Part shown: piece after piece, positions 6,083 to 12,106 of the stretch
Layout: every line of letters begins with the position of its first letter
How positions within the stretch are numbered: the stretch's first letter is position 1
Origin: Methanobacteriota archaeon
Lineage (GTDB): Archaea > Thermoplasmatota > Thermoplasmata > RBG-16-68-12
DNA: 13,253 nt
Assembly (NCBI GenBank): GCA_005878995.1
Contig: VBME01000024.1
Location: 1 to 13,253, forward strand
Reading direction: 5' to 3'
The notes under the pieces: generated by a model
The model's input: only the letters and a program-made list of their open reading frames with translations
The model's database searches: none
Told to the model about the DNA's origin: nothing
Position numbers and translations under genes: made by a program

Positions 6083-6627
6083 CGAGCGACGAAGAGCCGA
6101 TATTTCTGGGTCGGATCGGAAATCTCCATTTCGATGCGCTTCGCGACAAGCTTCTCCGGGTGGTGCACGCTCGGGACGCGCTGGTCCAGATCCTGGAACG
6201 TCTTGAACGGTCCCTTCTTGCGTTCCTCGAGGATCGCCCACATCGTCTTCTTGCCGAGGCCGGGCAGCAGCTCGAGCATGTGGAACCGCGTCGTGATGGC
6301 CTGGGCGCGGTTGAAGAAATCGACGAACTTGTCTTCCTTCTCCTTGACCGTCTCCTGGACAACGAACGGGAGCTCCTTCTGCGCCGCGGTCGTGAGCTCC
6401 TCGTACCCCACGCGCCGCTTCACGTGGAGGACCTCGGCGCGCATCTCGATCTCTTTCCCAATGTACACGCGTTGTCCGATCGAGAGGTCCACGCCTTCCT
6501 TCGGCACGAGCTCGAACAACTTGAACTCGTCCACCCCGAGCGCGTACGCGAGGGGCTCCCGATGGAACTTCGACTGGTCCGGATGACCTTGCGGTAGGAA
6601 ATCGAGGATGCGGGCGTAATCTTCCAT
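6079..6627 (-). CDS. DUF655 family protein with helix-hairpin-helix motif
   Basis: This 182-residue protein matches the archaeal DUF655 family, which commonly lies next to rpoF and rpl21e. Residues 1-75 form a beta-rich part containing IGQRVYIGKEIEMRAEVLHV and YARILDFLPQGHP near the start. Residues 117-150 hold a helix-hairpin-helix (MLELLPGLGKKTMWAILEER), a DNA- or RNA-binding fold. The function is unproven; a role in RNA or translation is inferred from its gene neighbours. The ATG at 6627, with GAGG about 8 bases before it, is preferred over a longer frame reaching 6681 that overlaps rpoF. It lies 13 bases after the rpoF stop and is the last gene of the operon. In many archaea ksgA follows here; it is absent, replaced by a convergent regulator gene. 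Confidence 0.9.
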   Translation of the reverse strand: MEDYARILDFLPQGHPDQSKFHREPLAYALGVDEFKLFELVPKEGVDLSIGQRVYIGKEIEMRAEVLHVKRRVGYEELTTAAQKELPFVVQETVKEKEDKFVDFFNRAQAITTRFHMLELLPGLGKKTMWAILEERKKGPFKTFQDLDQRVPSVHHPEKLVAKRIEMEISDPTQKYRLFVAR

Positions 6628-6640
6628 GCGCGTCGCCTCG

Positions 6641-6961
6641 TCAGCGGTACTTCCCCACGATCTCGAGGACTTTCTCCGCATCCTCTTTTGAGAGGCTGAA
6701 GCGCTCCTTCGCGAAAATCGCGCGCACGTCGTCCAAGTAGGTCGGCATGAGGTCGACGATCTTCACCGCGTTGAAGGGAGACATCATGGGGATCTCCATG
6801 AGCTCCTTCACGATGATCGGGACTTTGTCGGGGGGGACGCGGGCGAAGAGCGACGCCTCCGAGAGGGAGTATTGCTGCTCCGAGTTCAGCTCGCCGCGGG
6901 CGGCCTTCTCCTTCTCAAGGATGACTTTCAGCTCGGCAAGGGACACGTTCGACTCCTCCAT
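6641..6961 (-). CDS. rpoF: DNA-directed RNA polymerase subunit F (Rpb4)
   Basis: The 106-residue sequence fits archaeal RpoF in length and pattern: YSLSEASLFARVPPDKVPII in the N-terminal part, then a helical HRDC-like C-terminal part (FNAVKIVDLMPTYLDDVRAI, SLSKEDAEKVLEIVGKYR). RpoF pairs with RpoE (Rpb7) to form the stalk of archaeal RNA polymerase, which helps open the promoter and binds the emerging RNA. The ATG at 6961 is preceded by a very strong AGGAGGGGG site that overlaps the stop codon of rpl21e. Its place between rpl21e and DUF655 is the conserved archaeal order. RpoE is not in the window. Confidence 0.95.
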   Translation of the reverse strand: MEESNVSLAELKVILEKEKAARGELNSEQQYSLSEASLFARVPPDKVPIIVKELMEIPMMSPFNAVKIVDLMPTYLDDVRAIFAKERFSLSKEDAEKVLEIVGKYR

Positions 6962-6964
6962 CGT

Positions 6965-6973
6965 CCCCCTCCT
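6965..6973 (-). promoter_or_regulatory. Strong ribosome binding site of rpoF overlapping the rpl21e stop
   Basis: The minus strand reads AGGAGGGGG 3 bases before the rpoF ATG at 6961, and its first two bases belong to the TAG stop of rpl21e. The overlap implies translational coupling of the two genes. Confidence 0.65.
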
Positions 6974-7262
6974 AGGCGCGCCTCAGGTGTTCCGGGCGTA
7001 CGATGGCCTGCTTGATCCGCCCGCCGAAGCGGACGTCGATCACGAAGGCGGCACCGCGTCGCTCCACGACCGTACCCGTCATGCCGTGGAACCGGTGGTG
7101 GGGCCACCCTTTCTGGACGCTCGAGTCGATGACGATCGTCACGCGCTCGCCGACCTCGAACGATTGGAACGATCGGGTGATCGGAGAGAGCCCGCGGTCG
7201 CGGGGGCTGCGGCGGAACTTCTGCCGCGTCTTCTCCATGATCCCCTTCGAGGCCTTGACCAT
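6972..7262 (-). CDS. rpl21e: 50S ribosomal protein L21e
   Basis: The 96-residue sequence carries the L21e pattern: a basic N-terminus (MEKTRQKFRRSPRDRGLSPI), then an SH3-like barrel with FEVGERVTIVIDSSVQKGWP, HHRFHGMTGTVVERRGAAFV and the ending IVRPEHLRRA. L21e is an archaeal and eukaryotic protein of the large ribosomal subunit with no bacterial equivalent. The length is that of the family. The ATG at 7262 lies 4 bases after the pus10 stop and is preceded by a GGGTGAGGAG site that contains that stop, so the two are probably co-translated. It ends in TAG. Confidence 0.96.
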   Translation of the reverse strand: MVKASKGIMEKTRQKFRRSPRDRGLSPITRSFQSFEVGERVTIVIDSSVQKGWPHHRFHGMTGTVVERRGAAFVIDVRFGGRIKQAIVRPEHLRRA

Positions 7263-7272
7263 CTCCTCACCC
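7263..7272 (-). promoter_or_regulatory. Ribosome binding site of rpl21e containing the pus10 stop
   Basis: The minus strand reads GGGTGAGGAG directly before the rpl21e ATG at 7262. The TGA inside this site is the stop of pus10, which points to translational coupling. Confidence 0.6.
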
Positions 7273-8475
7273 GCCGTCGTGGATGTCCAGCACGTCGAGC
7301 TCGAGGACCTCGCACGCCACGCCGAGCCGTTCCGAGAGGGACGGCCGCGTCCGGCCTCCGTCCCCGTGGACCCATTCTTTGATGTAGGTCCCTGCCTCCG
7401 CCGTCACGCGAATCTCCGCTCGGTCGCCTTCGACACCGACGACCTCCGCCGCCAGCAGCCGTCGAGCCCGTGTGGTATCCGCGCGCCGGTGAACGACCCG
7501 CCCAGGCGTGCGCTGGGCGATCGGCTCGGGGACCAAAACCAGGAGGGCTCCTTTAAGCTTTGCTTCCGCCACGATGGGGGTGGTCCGCACCACGACCCGA
7601 TAGGACTTCGCGGCGCGGTCCTCCTTCAACGCGACGACCGCTCCGCCGTCGCTTGGCACGAGCCCGTCGACCTCGACAATCCCCGAGGCATTGATCCGCT
7701 CGACGGCTGCAACCGTGTCGAAGCGGCGCCGCCGGGGCTCTTTGACCTCGAGGATGAACGGCCGTCCGCGTCCGAGCATCCGCGCGTCGACGTCTTCGCG
7801 GCCCATCCCGTGCAGCGCGTGGCCGGTCCCTCCCGTTTCACGCATGACCTCCGCGGCGATGACCTCCTCCACGCTCGTCGGGTACATCTTCCCCGTGCCG
7901 CCGCACCGGGCGCACCCCTTTCCCATGCAACGCCGGCACGGCCAGCGGGTCTGAGGCACGCCGCGGGCGAGCTTGCGGTAGCGGCCGCGGAGGTAGAGCG
8001 GATTCACCTGGAGGTCCACATGATCGAAGACGGTATCGAGGACGCCGACGATGTCCGGGCGAGCGACGTCCGGTTCCTTCCGAATCCGTTCGGAGACCCG
8101 CTTTCCGACTTCTCGGTTCACCTCGGCTTTCAGCGGTTCCGGGCCCGTGAGCCCGAGTTGCGTCCAGAGGGATTCCTCCCTCGCGGCGATCTCGGGATCG
8201 ACTTTCGATCCGATCCGAAACGTGTCGAACTCCCACGGCCTGAGCTTGCGCGCGACGAGGTCCGCCAGACCGTCGTACCGGGCCGTGAGTCCATCGCAGA
8301 TCCAGCATGGACCGATCCGGATCTCCGCGACATCCCGGACCGAGCGGCCCCGTTCCTCGTTCGTGTGTCCATGGCCAACTTTCCCGAACAGTCGGCCCAG
8401 GCACGAATCGCACAGCGGCCGCTCGGCGAGCTTCGACCAGTCGACGGCGGTGGCTGCGGCGACGACCTCGTCCAC
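7267..8475 (-). CDS. pus10: tRNA pseudouridine(54/55) synthase Pus10
   Basis: This 402-residue protein fits archaeal Pus10, which converts uridine 54 and 55 of the tRNA T-loop to pseudouridine. The N-terminal part has two zinc-binding pairs (CDSC at residues 22-25, CWIC at 57-60) and a THUMP-like region. A second cysteine group lies at residues 180-191 (CRRCMGKGCARCGGTG), as usual in archaeal members. The catalytic region holds GREDVDARMLGRGRPFILEV, with Asp228 of the G-R-x-D pattern as the expected catalytic residue. The end includes TAEAGTYIKEWVHGDGGRTR, PSLSERLGV and the LDVLDI closing strand. The GTG at 8475 is about 25 bases from a CTTTATC box, so transcription may start at or near it. 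It is the first gene of the pus10-rpl21e-rpoF-DUF655 operon. Confidence 0.95.
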   Translation of the reverse strand: MDEVVAAATAVDWSKLAERPLCDSCLGRLFGKVGHGHTNEERGRSVRDVAEIRIGPCWICDGLTARYDGLADLVARKLRPWEFDTFRIGSKVDPEIAAREESLWTQLGLTGPEPLKAEVNREVGKRVSERIRKEPDVARPDIVGVLDTVFDHVDLQVNPLYLRGRYRKLARGVPQTRWPCRRCMGKGCARCGGTGKMYPTSVEEVIAAEVMRETGGTGHALHGMGREDVDARMLGRGRPFILEVKEPRRRRFDTVAAVERINASGIVEVDGLVPSDGGAVVALKEDRAAKSYRVVVRTTPIVAEAKLKGALLVLVPEPIAQRTPGRVVHRRADTTRARRLLAAEVVGVEGDRAEIRVTAEAGTYIKEWVHGDGGRTRPSLSERLGVACEVLELDVLDIHDGG

Positions 8476-8496
8476 GGCTCCTCAAGGAGCGGCGGG

Positions 8497-8503
8497 GATA
8501 AAG
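8497..8503 (-). promoter_or_regulatory. TATA-like box of the pus10 operon
   Basis: The minus strand reads CTTTATC centred about 25 bases before GTG 8475, giving a nearly leaderless start. It lies in the 30-base gap after the DUF1634 gene, so the operon probably has its own promoter rather than depending on readthrough. Confidence 0.5.
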
Positions 8504-8505
8504 AC

Positions 8506-8910
8506 TCATGCGAGCAGGAAGACGCTAATCAGGAGGTTCACCAGGACGATCCCGGTCATCAGGACGTATGTGCGGTCCCGGTCTTCCGCGAACGAGAGTA
8601 GACTCAGCAAGACGCGGACCATCGGCGTCGCGATCAGGACGAGAACCCCGAGGCTGAGAAATCCCGCCGGTGTGAACTCGACGAGCTGCGGAATGAGGGA
8701 CCGTGTCGGCACGGAGTGGTCGGGGAGCGCGGCACTCTTGGCGCCGACGAGGATGAACCCGAACAGGAGGACGGCAACGGACACGAGGACGCCGCCTCTC
8801 AGGACGTGATAAATCAGGCGGTTCGTGTCCTCGACCTCGCCGACGACCGCGCGACGGAGCGCCGCGATGCGGTGTTGGACGAGCCGGATCCCCGCGCGAG
8901 CCGCGATCAT
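8506..8910 (-). CDS. DUF1634 membrane protein
   Basis: This 134-residue protein has three transmembrane segments, near residues 38-58, 83-108 and 113-133. The N-terminal part is cytoplasmic and basic (IRLVQHRIAALRRAVVGEVE). The segment VEDTNRLIYHVLRGGVLVSV and the stretch FTPAGFLSLGVLVLIATPMV, VRVLLSLLSF fit DUF1634, a family usually found right after a TauE/SafE transporter gene. Its role is unknown; a partner or regulator of the exporter is inferred from that pairing. The ATG at 8910 overlaps the TGA of the exporter gene by four bases (ATGA), so the two are translationally coupled. Family assignment is by pattern and context. Confidence 0.88.
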   Translation of the reverse strand: MIAARAGIRLVQHRIAALRRAVVGEVEDTNRLIYHVLRGGVLVSVAVLLFGFILVGAKSAALPDHSVPTRSLIPQLVEFTPAGFLSLGVLVLIATPMVRVLLSLLSFAEDRDRTYVLMTGIVLVNLLISVFLLA

Positions 8911-9767
8911 ACGACCCCCGAGAATCCGAGGGCGCGGACCGCCATCGCGATACCCAGCACCGCGAGGAAGATCGCGAAGACGAATCGAACGTTAGCGGCT
9001 TTCGCGCGCACGAGAAGTCGCGTGCCCAAGTTCGTCCCTGTGAAGACCCCGATGATGACCATCGCCGCCAGGCTCGGGTCGACGAGACCTTGCGAGTAAT
9101 AGATGAACGCGCTCGCCGCGGCGGTCACCCCGATCATGAAGTTGCTCGTCGCCACCGCGGCCTTCATCGGCACGCGCATCAGGATGTTCATCGCGGGAAC
9201 TTTGATGAAGCCGCCTCCGACCCCGAGTAGACCGGAGAACAGGCCTGCCGCGGCGCTCACGCCGAACCCGGCGCCCGGCCGGTCGACGCGGTACCGGTAC
9301 ACCGCTTGGTCTTCCTGGTCGAAATAGACGCTGCTCAGGTTCAGCCGTTTTACGAGGGCCGGCTCCGCCCCTCCGCGGTACGAACGCTCCTTCGCAGTCT
9401 CTCGGACCCGGACCATGGTCGCGGCCGCGTAGAGGACGACCGCGCCGAACGCGACGTACAAGAAAACCGCCGGTACGAGGAGGGCCACCAGGGCGCCGGT
9501 GATCGCGCCAATCGTCGTCGCCACCTCGAGGAACATCGCCAGGCGCAGGTTCGTGAGATGATCCCGTACGTAGACGGAGGCTGCGCCCGAGGACGTCGCG
9601 ATGACCCCGATCAGACTCGTCGCGATTGCGCGCTTGATGTCGACCGCGAGGACCAACGTCATGAAGGGGACCAGGAACACGCCGCCGCCAATCCCCAAGT
9701 AGGAGCCGCCCAATCCCGCGAAGAACGCCGCGAGAGCCAACAGGAGAAGGACCTCGACCGGCGACAT
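8907..9767 (-). CDS. TauE/SafE family membrane exporter (sulfite or organosulfur anion)
   Basis: This 286-residue protein has about eight transmembrane segments arranged as two homologous halves. Each half carries the family's glycine signature: GGSYLGIGGGVFLVPFMTLV near residue 20, and GLFSGLLGVGGGFIKVPAMN near residue 175. The first is followed by ATSLIGVIATSSGAASVY and the second by AVATSNFMIGVTAAASAFIY, also typical. A cytoplasmic loop at about 120-165 separates the halves. Family members export sulfite, sulfoacetate or related anions, or move them the other way; the substrate cannot be told here. The ATG at 9767 is about 27 bases from a TTTATC box, so the mRNA is probably leaderless. The DUF1634 gene overlaps its end. 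Confidence 0.93.
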   Translation of the reverse strand: MSPVEVLLLLALAAFFAGLGGSYLGIGGGVFLVPFMTLVLAVDIKRAIATSLIGVIATSSGAASVYVRDHLTNLRLAMFLEVATTIGAITGALVALLVPAVFLYVAFGAVVLYAAATMVRVRETAKERSYRGGAEPALVKRLNLSSVYFDQEDQAVYRYRVDRPGAGFGVSAAAGLFSGLLGVGGGFIKVPAMNILMRVPMKAAVATSNFMIGVTAAASAFIYYSQGLVDPSLAAMVIIGVFTGTNLGTRLLVRAKAANVRFVFAIFLAVLGIAMAVRALGFSGVV

Positions 9768-9790
9768 GGGGGGCGGCTAGACACCGTACC

Positions 9791-9797
9791 GATAAAT
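9791..9797 (-). promoter_or_regulatory. TATA-like box of the exporter gene
   Basis: The minus strand reads ATTTATC centred about 27 bases before the ATG at 9767, again predicting a leaderless mRNA. It lies in the 49-base gap after alba. Confidence 0.5.
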
Positions 9798-9816
9798 GTC
9801 TTCCGCGACCCCGACC

Positions 9817-10089
9817 TCACTTCGACAACACGATCTCGATGCTGCTCACGTTCGTGGGGTGACCGTCCTCCGCCGTCAGTTTCTCGGTCGCGATCCGCAC
9901 GTCGCTCACGGCGGCATCGGGAATGAAACGGCCTCGCACGATCTCGGCGACGTCGACCGCACGGGAAATCGAACGGCCGCGGGCCTTCACGACGACCTCG
10001 CGCGAGCCGCCGTTGAAGTGGGTCACGACCGCGAGGACGTAGTTCATCGTCGGCTTCTTCCCGATGTAGACAACGCCGGGATCGACCAT
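9817..10089 (-). CDS. alba: DNA/RNA-binding protein Alba
   Basis: This 90-residue protein carries the Alba signature almost without change: [20 protein letters not shown] near the start, [20 protein letters not shown] in the middle and the [10 protein letters not shown] ending. Alba is an abundant archaeal chromatin protein that binds DNA and RNA as a dimer. The two lysines in GKKP (residues 11-12) correspond to the residues whose acetylation lowers DNA binding in Sulfolobus. I chose the ATG at 10089 because it gives the normal family length and leaves about 20 bases of leader after the expected transcription start. The upstream in-frame ATG at 10119 would lie too close to the TATA-like box. 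It is divergent from Sec61-beta. Confidence 0.95.
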   Translation of the reverse strand: MVDPGVVYIGKKPTMNYVLAVVTHFNGGSREVVVKARGRSISRAVDVAEIVRGRFIPDAAVSDVRIATEKLTAEDGHPTNVSSIEIVLSK

Positions 10090-10130
10090 GGGAGAACCCG
10101 AATCGAGGCGAAACTCCATTCCGGAAGCCC

Positions 10131-10140
10131 GTATTAATGC
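10131..10140 (-). promoter_or_regulatory. TATA-like box of alba
   Basis: The minus strand reads GCATTAATAC, centred 46 bases before ATG 10089. A transcription start about 25 bases on would leave a 20-base leader and excludes the earlier ATG at 10119. Motif and spacing only. Confidence 0.4.
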
Positions 10141-10186
10141 CCTATGTACCGAATGGTAAGGGAGTATCCCGTTCGGGAGCGACACG

Positions 10187-10199
10187 AAAACGTTTTAGG
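10187..10199 (+). promoter_or_regulatory. Palindrome and TATA-like stretch before Sec61-beta
   Basis: The perfect 10-base palindrome AAAACGTTTT (10187-10196) runs into TTTTAGG, an A/T-rich box about 35 bases before the ATG at 10230. It may be the core promoter of the Sec61-beta gene, with the palindrome as a possible regulator site. Motif and spacing only. Confidence 0.4.
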
Positions 10200-10229
10200 A
10201 CCGAACCCCCATGAAGCGGGCGGCGTACG

Positions 10230-10397
10230 ATGGCGAAAGATCGCGACTCGGGTTTCCACTCCGCGGCGGGCCTCATCCGCTATTTCGATCAGGAGGACGA
10301 GAAAGCCCTCAAGGTGCCCCCGTGGCTCGTCGTCGTCTTGTGCATCGGCCTCGCGGCGATCGTCCTTTACGTCACGTACTCGTGGCCCCTCGCCTGA
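10230..10397 (+). CDS. secG: Preprotein translocase subunit Sec61-beta (archaeal SecG)
   Basis: A short frame of 55 residues from ATG 10230 to TGA 10395-10397 reads as archaeal Sec61-beta. The cytoplasmic N-terminal half has the conserved pattern SAAGLIRYFDQEDEKALKVP, and a single transmembrane helix follows (WLVVVLCIGLAAIVLYVTY). Length, order and the AAGLIRYFDEE-like motif are those of the family. The subunit sits at the side of the SecYE channel in the cell membrane and aids protein export. An upstream ATG at 10211 is in another frame and gives unrelated basic sequence. The gene is divergent from alba and probably transcribed alone, as the next gene has its own TATA-like box. Confidence 0.93.
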   Translation: MAKDRDSGFHSAAGLIRYFDQEDEKALKVPPWLVVVLCIGLAAIVLYVTYSWPLA

Positions 10398-10446
10398 GCG
10401 CCGCGTCAAACTCTTGATAGGGCATGGGCGACTGGGCAAACGCCGA

Positions 10447-10453
10447 CCTTAAG
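10447..10453 (+). promoter_or_regulatory. TATA-like box of the four-gene unknown operon
   Basis: CCTTAAG is centred about 26 bases before the ATG at 10477, predicting a leaderless mRNA for the first gene. It is the only evident promoter for the following four genes, which are tightly spaced. Confidence 0.5.
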
Positions 10454-10476
10454 TCACTAGTAATAGGGCGATTGAC

Positions 10477-10962
10477 ATGCTCATCCACCCACCGGCTCCC
10501 AGCGGGGCAATAACCGTGTCCGGCAGCGAGGTAGACGCGTTGACGGTGGATCGTGAGCTTGCCACCGCGAACGTCGATCGCGCTGCCGTCCTGACCGGTT
10601 CAGGTATGGCGATCTTTACCTTTCTGCTATTCTTCCTGTATCCGCGCTTTTCTTCCGGTGAGATCAACCCGATTCTCTTCCAAGTCACGCTGACGGTGAT
10701 TGTGCTCACCATTTTTTCGTTCAGCTTCTCGGGTCTCTACTACTACCAGATTCGCGTGCTGAAGATGACCAGCGCCCAGGAGCGCGCGAGCATGCGAAAC
10801 GGAAATCTGCTGTGGGTCTTGGGCACGCTCTTCGCCGGCTCCGAGCCTGCTCTGATCTTGTTCACCGTCGGACTTGCCGCGGTGGCCCTCGTCGCCCTGA
10901 GCCTCTGGCTTTTGTACATTTACATCATCGCGAGTCAGTTTAGAGCCGCTTCGAGCCATTGA
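10477..10962 (+). CDS. Four-helix membrane protein, first gene of unknown operon
   Basis: This 161-residue protein has a hydrophilic N-terminal tail of about 38 residues and four transmembrane segments, near residues 40-56, 66-89, 108-121 and 125-152. The second segment ends in LYYYQIRVLKM, and the loop TSAQERASMRNGNLLW is charged. The end is short (SQFRAASSH). No catalytic or metal-binding motif is seen, and I recognise no family. Its predicted leaderless start is supported by the TTAAG box 26 bases upstream. The winged-helix regulator gene starts 6 bases after its stop, so the two are almost certainly co-transcribed. A membrane sensor or anchor for the downstream proteins is a guess from context. 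Confidence 0.8.
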   Translation: MLIHPPAPSGAITVSGSEVDALTVDRELATANVDRAAVLTGSGMAIFTFLLFFLYPRFSSGEINPILFQVTLTVIVLTIFSFSFSGLYYYQIRVLKMTSAQERASMRNGNLLWVLGTLFAGSEPALILFTVGLAAVALVALSLWLLYIYIIASQFRAASSH

Positions 10963-10968
10963 GCTATC

Positions 10969-11457
10969 ATGACTCAGGACGATCTGCGCAAAGAAATCCG
11001 GGAACTTCGGGCCCAGATCGAGGCTCTACGGACGGCCCTGTCCGATGTCACGAGGCCCTACACGGAGCTGATGGCCTACGTCGACCGCCTGCAAGACGTT
11101 TCGCGCGGCTACTTCCGAATCCTGGACCTCTTCGCGAAGTATGGCAAGGTGTCGCCGGACTTGGTGATTCCCGGCCTCAAGGACGACATCTCGCGCCACA
11201 TTGTCGTCTCTCTGTTCGACCAGCCGGACCGCAACATCTCGCAGATCGCGGAGGCCGTCAAGGGGAAGCGCGGGACCGCCTCCCGCCGGATCGTGCGGGC
11301 GCGCCTCGAGGACTTGCAGCGGCAGGGGATCGTCGTCGCCACCCCGGGCTCTCGAACCCGGACATTCCGGGTCGCGAACGAAGTGGCCGAGAAGTGGTCA
11401 CAAGTGCTCGGCGTTCCCAAGTACCGGGACCAGCCTTCTGAGGGTCAGACAAGATAG
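10969..11457 (+). CDS. Coiled-coil winged-helix transcription regulator
   Basis: This 162-residue protein starts with a charged coiled coil (about residues 3-30, DLRKEIRELRAQIEALRTAL), suited to dimer formation. A helical linker (about 31-60) follows, then a winged-helix DNA-binding domain at about 72-140. In that domain RNISQIAEAVKGKRGTASRR and IVRARLEDLQRQGIV form the helix-turn-helix with its recognition helix, and GSRTRTFRVA is the wing. The pattern resembles archaeal ArsR- or MarR-like regulators. It ends in TAG, with the next gene's GGTGA site overlapping the stop. As the second gene of a four-gene unit it may control its own operon. The signal is unknown; no ligand-binding domain is visible beyond the coiled coil. 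Confidence 0.85.
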   Translation: MTQDDLRKEIRELRAQIEALRTALSDVTRPYTELMAYVDRLQDVSRGYFRILDLFAKYGKVSPDLVIPGLKDDISRHIVVSLFDQPDRNISQIAEAVKGKRGTASRRIVRARLEDLQRQGIVVATPGSRTRTFRVANEVAEKWSQVLGVPKYRDQPSEGQTR

Positions 11458-11461
11458 GTGA
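11457..11461 (+). promoter_or_regulatory. Ribosome binding site favouring the ATG at 11467
   Basis: GGTGA lies 5 bases before ATG 11467 and overlaps the TAG stop of the regulator gene. It favours this ATG over the GTG at 11458, which is part of the site itself. Confidence 0.5.
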
Positions 11462-11466
11462 ACGAA

Positions 11467-11754
11467 ATGAGCAAGGAAGAGCACGGAATGATGAACGCAG
11501 ACGAAGTGAAGGAGCTCCTCGAGGCCTTTTCGGAAAAAATCCCCACGCTCCTGAACAGCCTCACGGACGCAATCTACGGCAAAGATGCGTCCGCGAAGTT
11601 CGGGGCCGCAGTGGCGGACTTCTACAAGACCCTGAAGGAGAGCGGCATGACGGACGAGCAGGCCTTCCGGCTAACGGAGCAGTACATGTCCTCCCTCAAC
11701 ATCGGCGGGATGATCGCGAACGCCGTCGGGAAGGGCCACAAAGGCGAGGACTGA
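11467..11754 (+). CDS. Small acidic helical protein of unknown function
   Basis: This 95-residue protein is predicted all-helical and acidic in its first half (NADEVKELLEAFSEKIPTLL, NSLTDAIYGKDASAKFGAAV). A second helical pair follows (FYKTLKESGMTDEQAFRLTE, QYMSSLNIGGMIANAVGKG). The MTDEQAFRLTEQYM segment looks like a small three-helix repeat of the type found in protein-binding modules. There is no signal peptide, membrane segment or metal motif. The ATG at 11467 is chosen for its GGTGA site. Its TGA overlaps the ATG of the next gene (TGATG), which strongly suggests coupled translation and perhaps equal amounts of the two products. I recognise no family. Confidence 0.8.
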   Translation: MSKEEHGMMNADEVKELLEAFSEKIPTLLNSLTDAIYGKDASAKFGAAVADFYKTLKESGMTDEQAFRLTEQYMSSLNIGGMIANAVGKGHKGED

Positions 11755-12017
11755 TGTCGGACCGCGGGGGCAGACTGCCCGTAGTACTTCTCGAGTTTCT
11801 CCCCAGCCTGGCGGCCCGCTTCGGCTGGGATTTCCTGCGCTACCAAGCGCGCCGCAAGCGCGGTGTCCGGGCGTTCCGGAGAGAGCTCCTCCGCAGCGGC
11901 ATGCCGAAGGATCGCGTGGAGCCGCTCGCGCAGGCCTACCACGAGATCGGGTCAGTCCGACGCCTCCTCCGCACCGGCCTCGGCTCAAGTCTGTCACGAG
12001 GCCTCCGGAAGGTCTGA
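11754..12017 (+). CDS. Small basic protein of unknown function
   Basis: This 87-residue protein has a hydrophobic N-terminal stretch (LPVVLLEFLPSLAARFGWDF), too polar at its end for a sure membrane helix. A strongly basic stretch follows (RYQARRKRGVRAFRRELLRS), then a small helical pair (GMPKDRVEPLAQAYHEIGSV, RRLLRTGLGS). The basic stretch could bind nucleic acid or membrane lipid, or pair with the acidic product of the gene before it, whose stop it overlaps. The segment SGMPKDRVEPLAQAYHEI resembles the SGMTDEQAFRLTEQYM segment of that acidic protein, hinting at a related fold. It is the last gene of the operon and converges on the zinc-ribbon gene at 12107. No family is recognised. Confidence 0.78.
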   Translation: MSDRGGRLPVVLLEFLPSLAARFGWDFLRYQARRKRGVRAFRRELLRSGMPKDRVEPLAQAYHEIGSVRRLLRTGLGSSLSRGLRKV

Positions 12018-12106
12018 ACGCCGACCGTACCGTCGGGTGGCCAAGCACAACACGGACTCAATCGGGATCGTTCTGTTTGTCCGCGACCTTCCGGGCCGAG
12101 ACATCC

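Noticed and set aside
5264..6241. Minus-strand frame of 325 codons
   Set aside because: It mirrors the winged-helix regulator codon for codon; the plus-strand gene has a clear domain and ribosome binding site.
7003..8601. Long plus-strand frame of 532 codons
   Set aside because: It is antisense to pus10 and rpl21e, both certain genes; no family pattern is visible in it.
12018..12106. Short stem CCGAC / GTCGG at 12021-12036 as terminator of the four-gene operon
   Set aside because: Five base pairs without a following T-run is within chance for this base composition.
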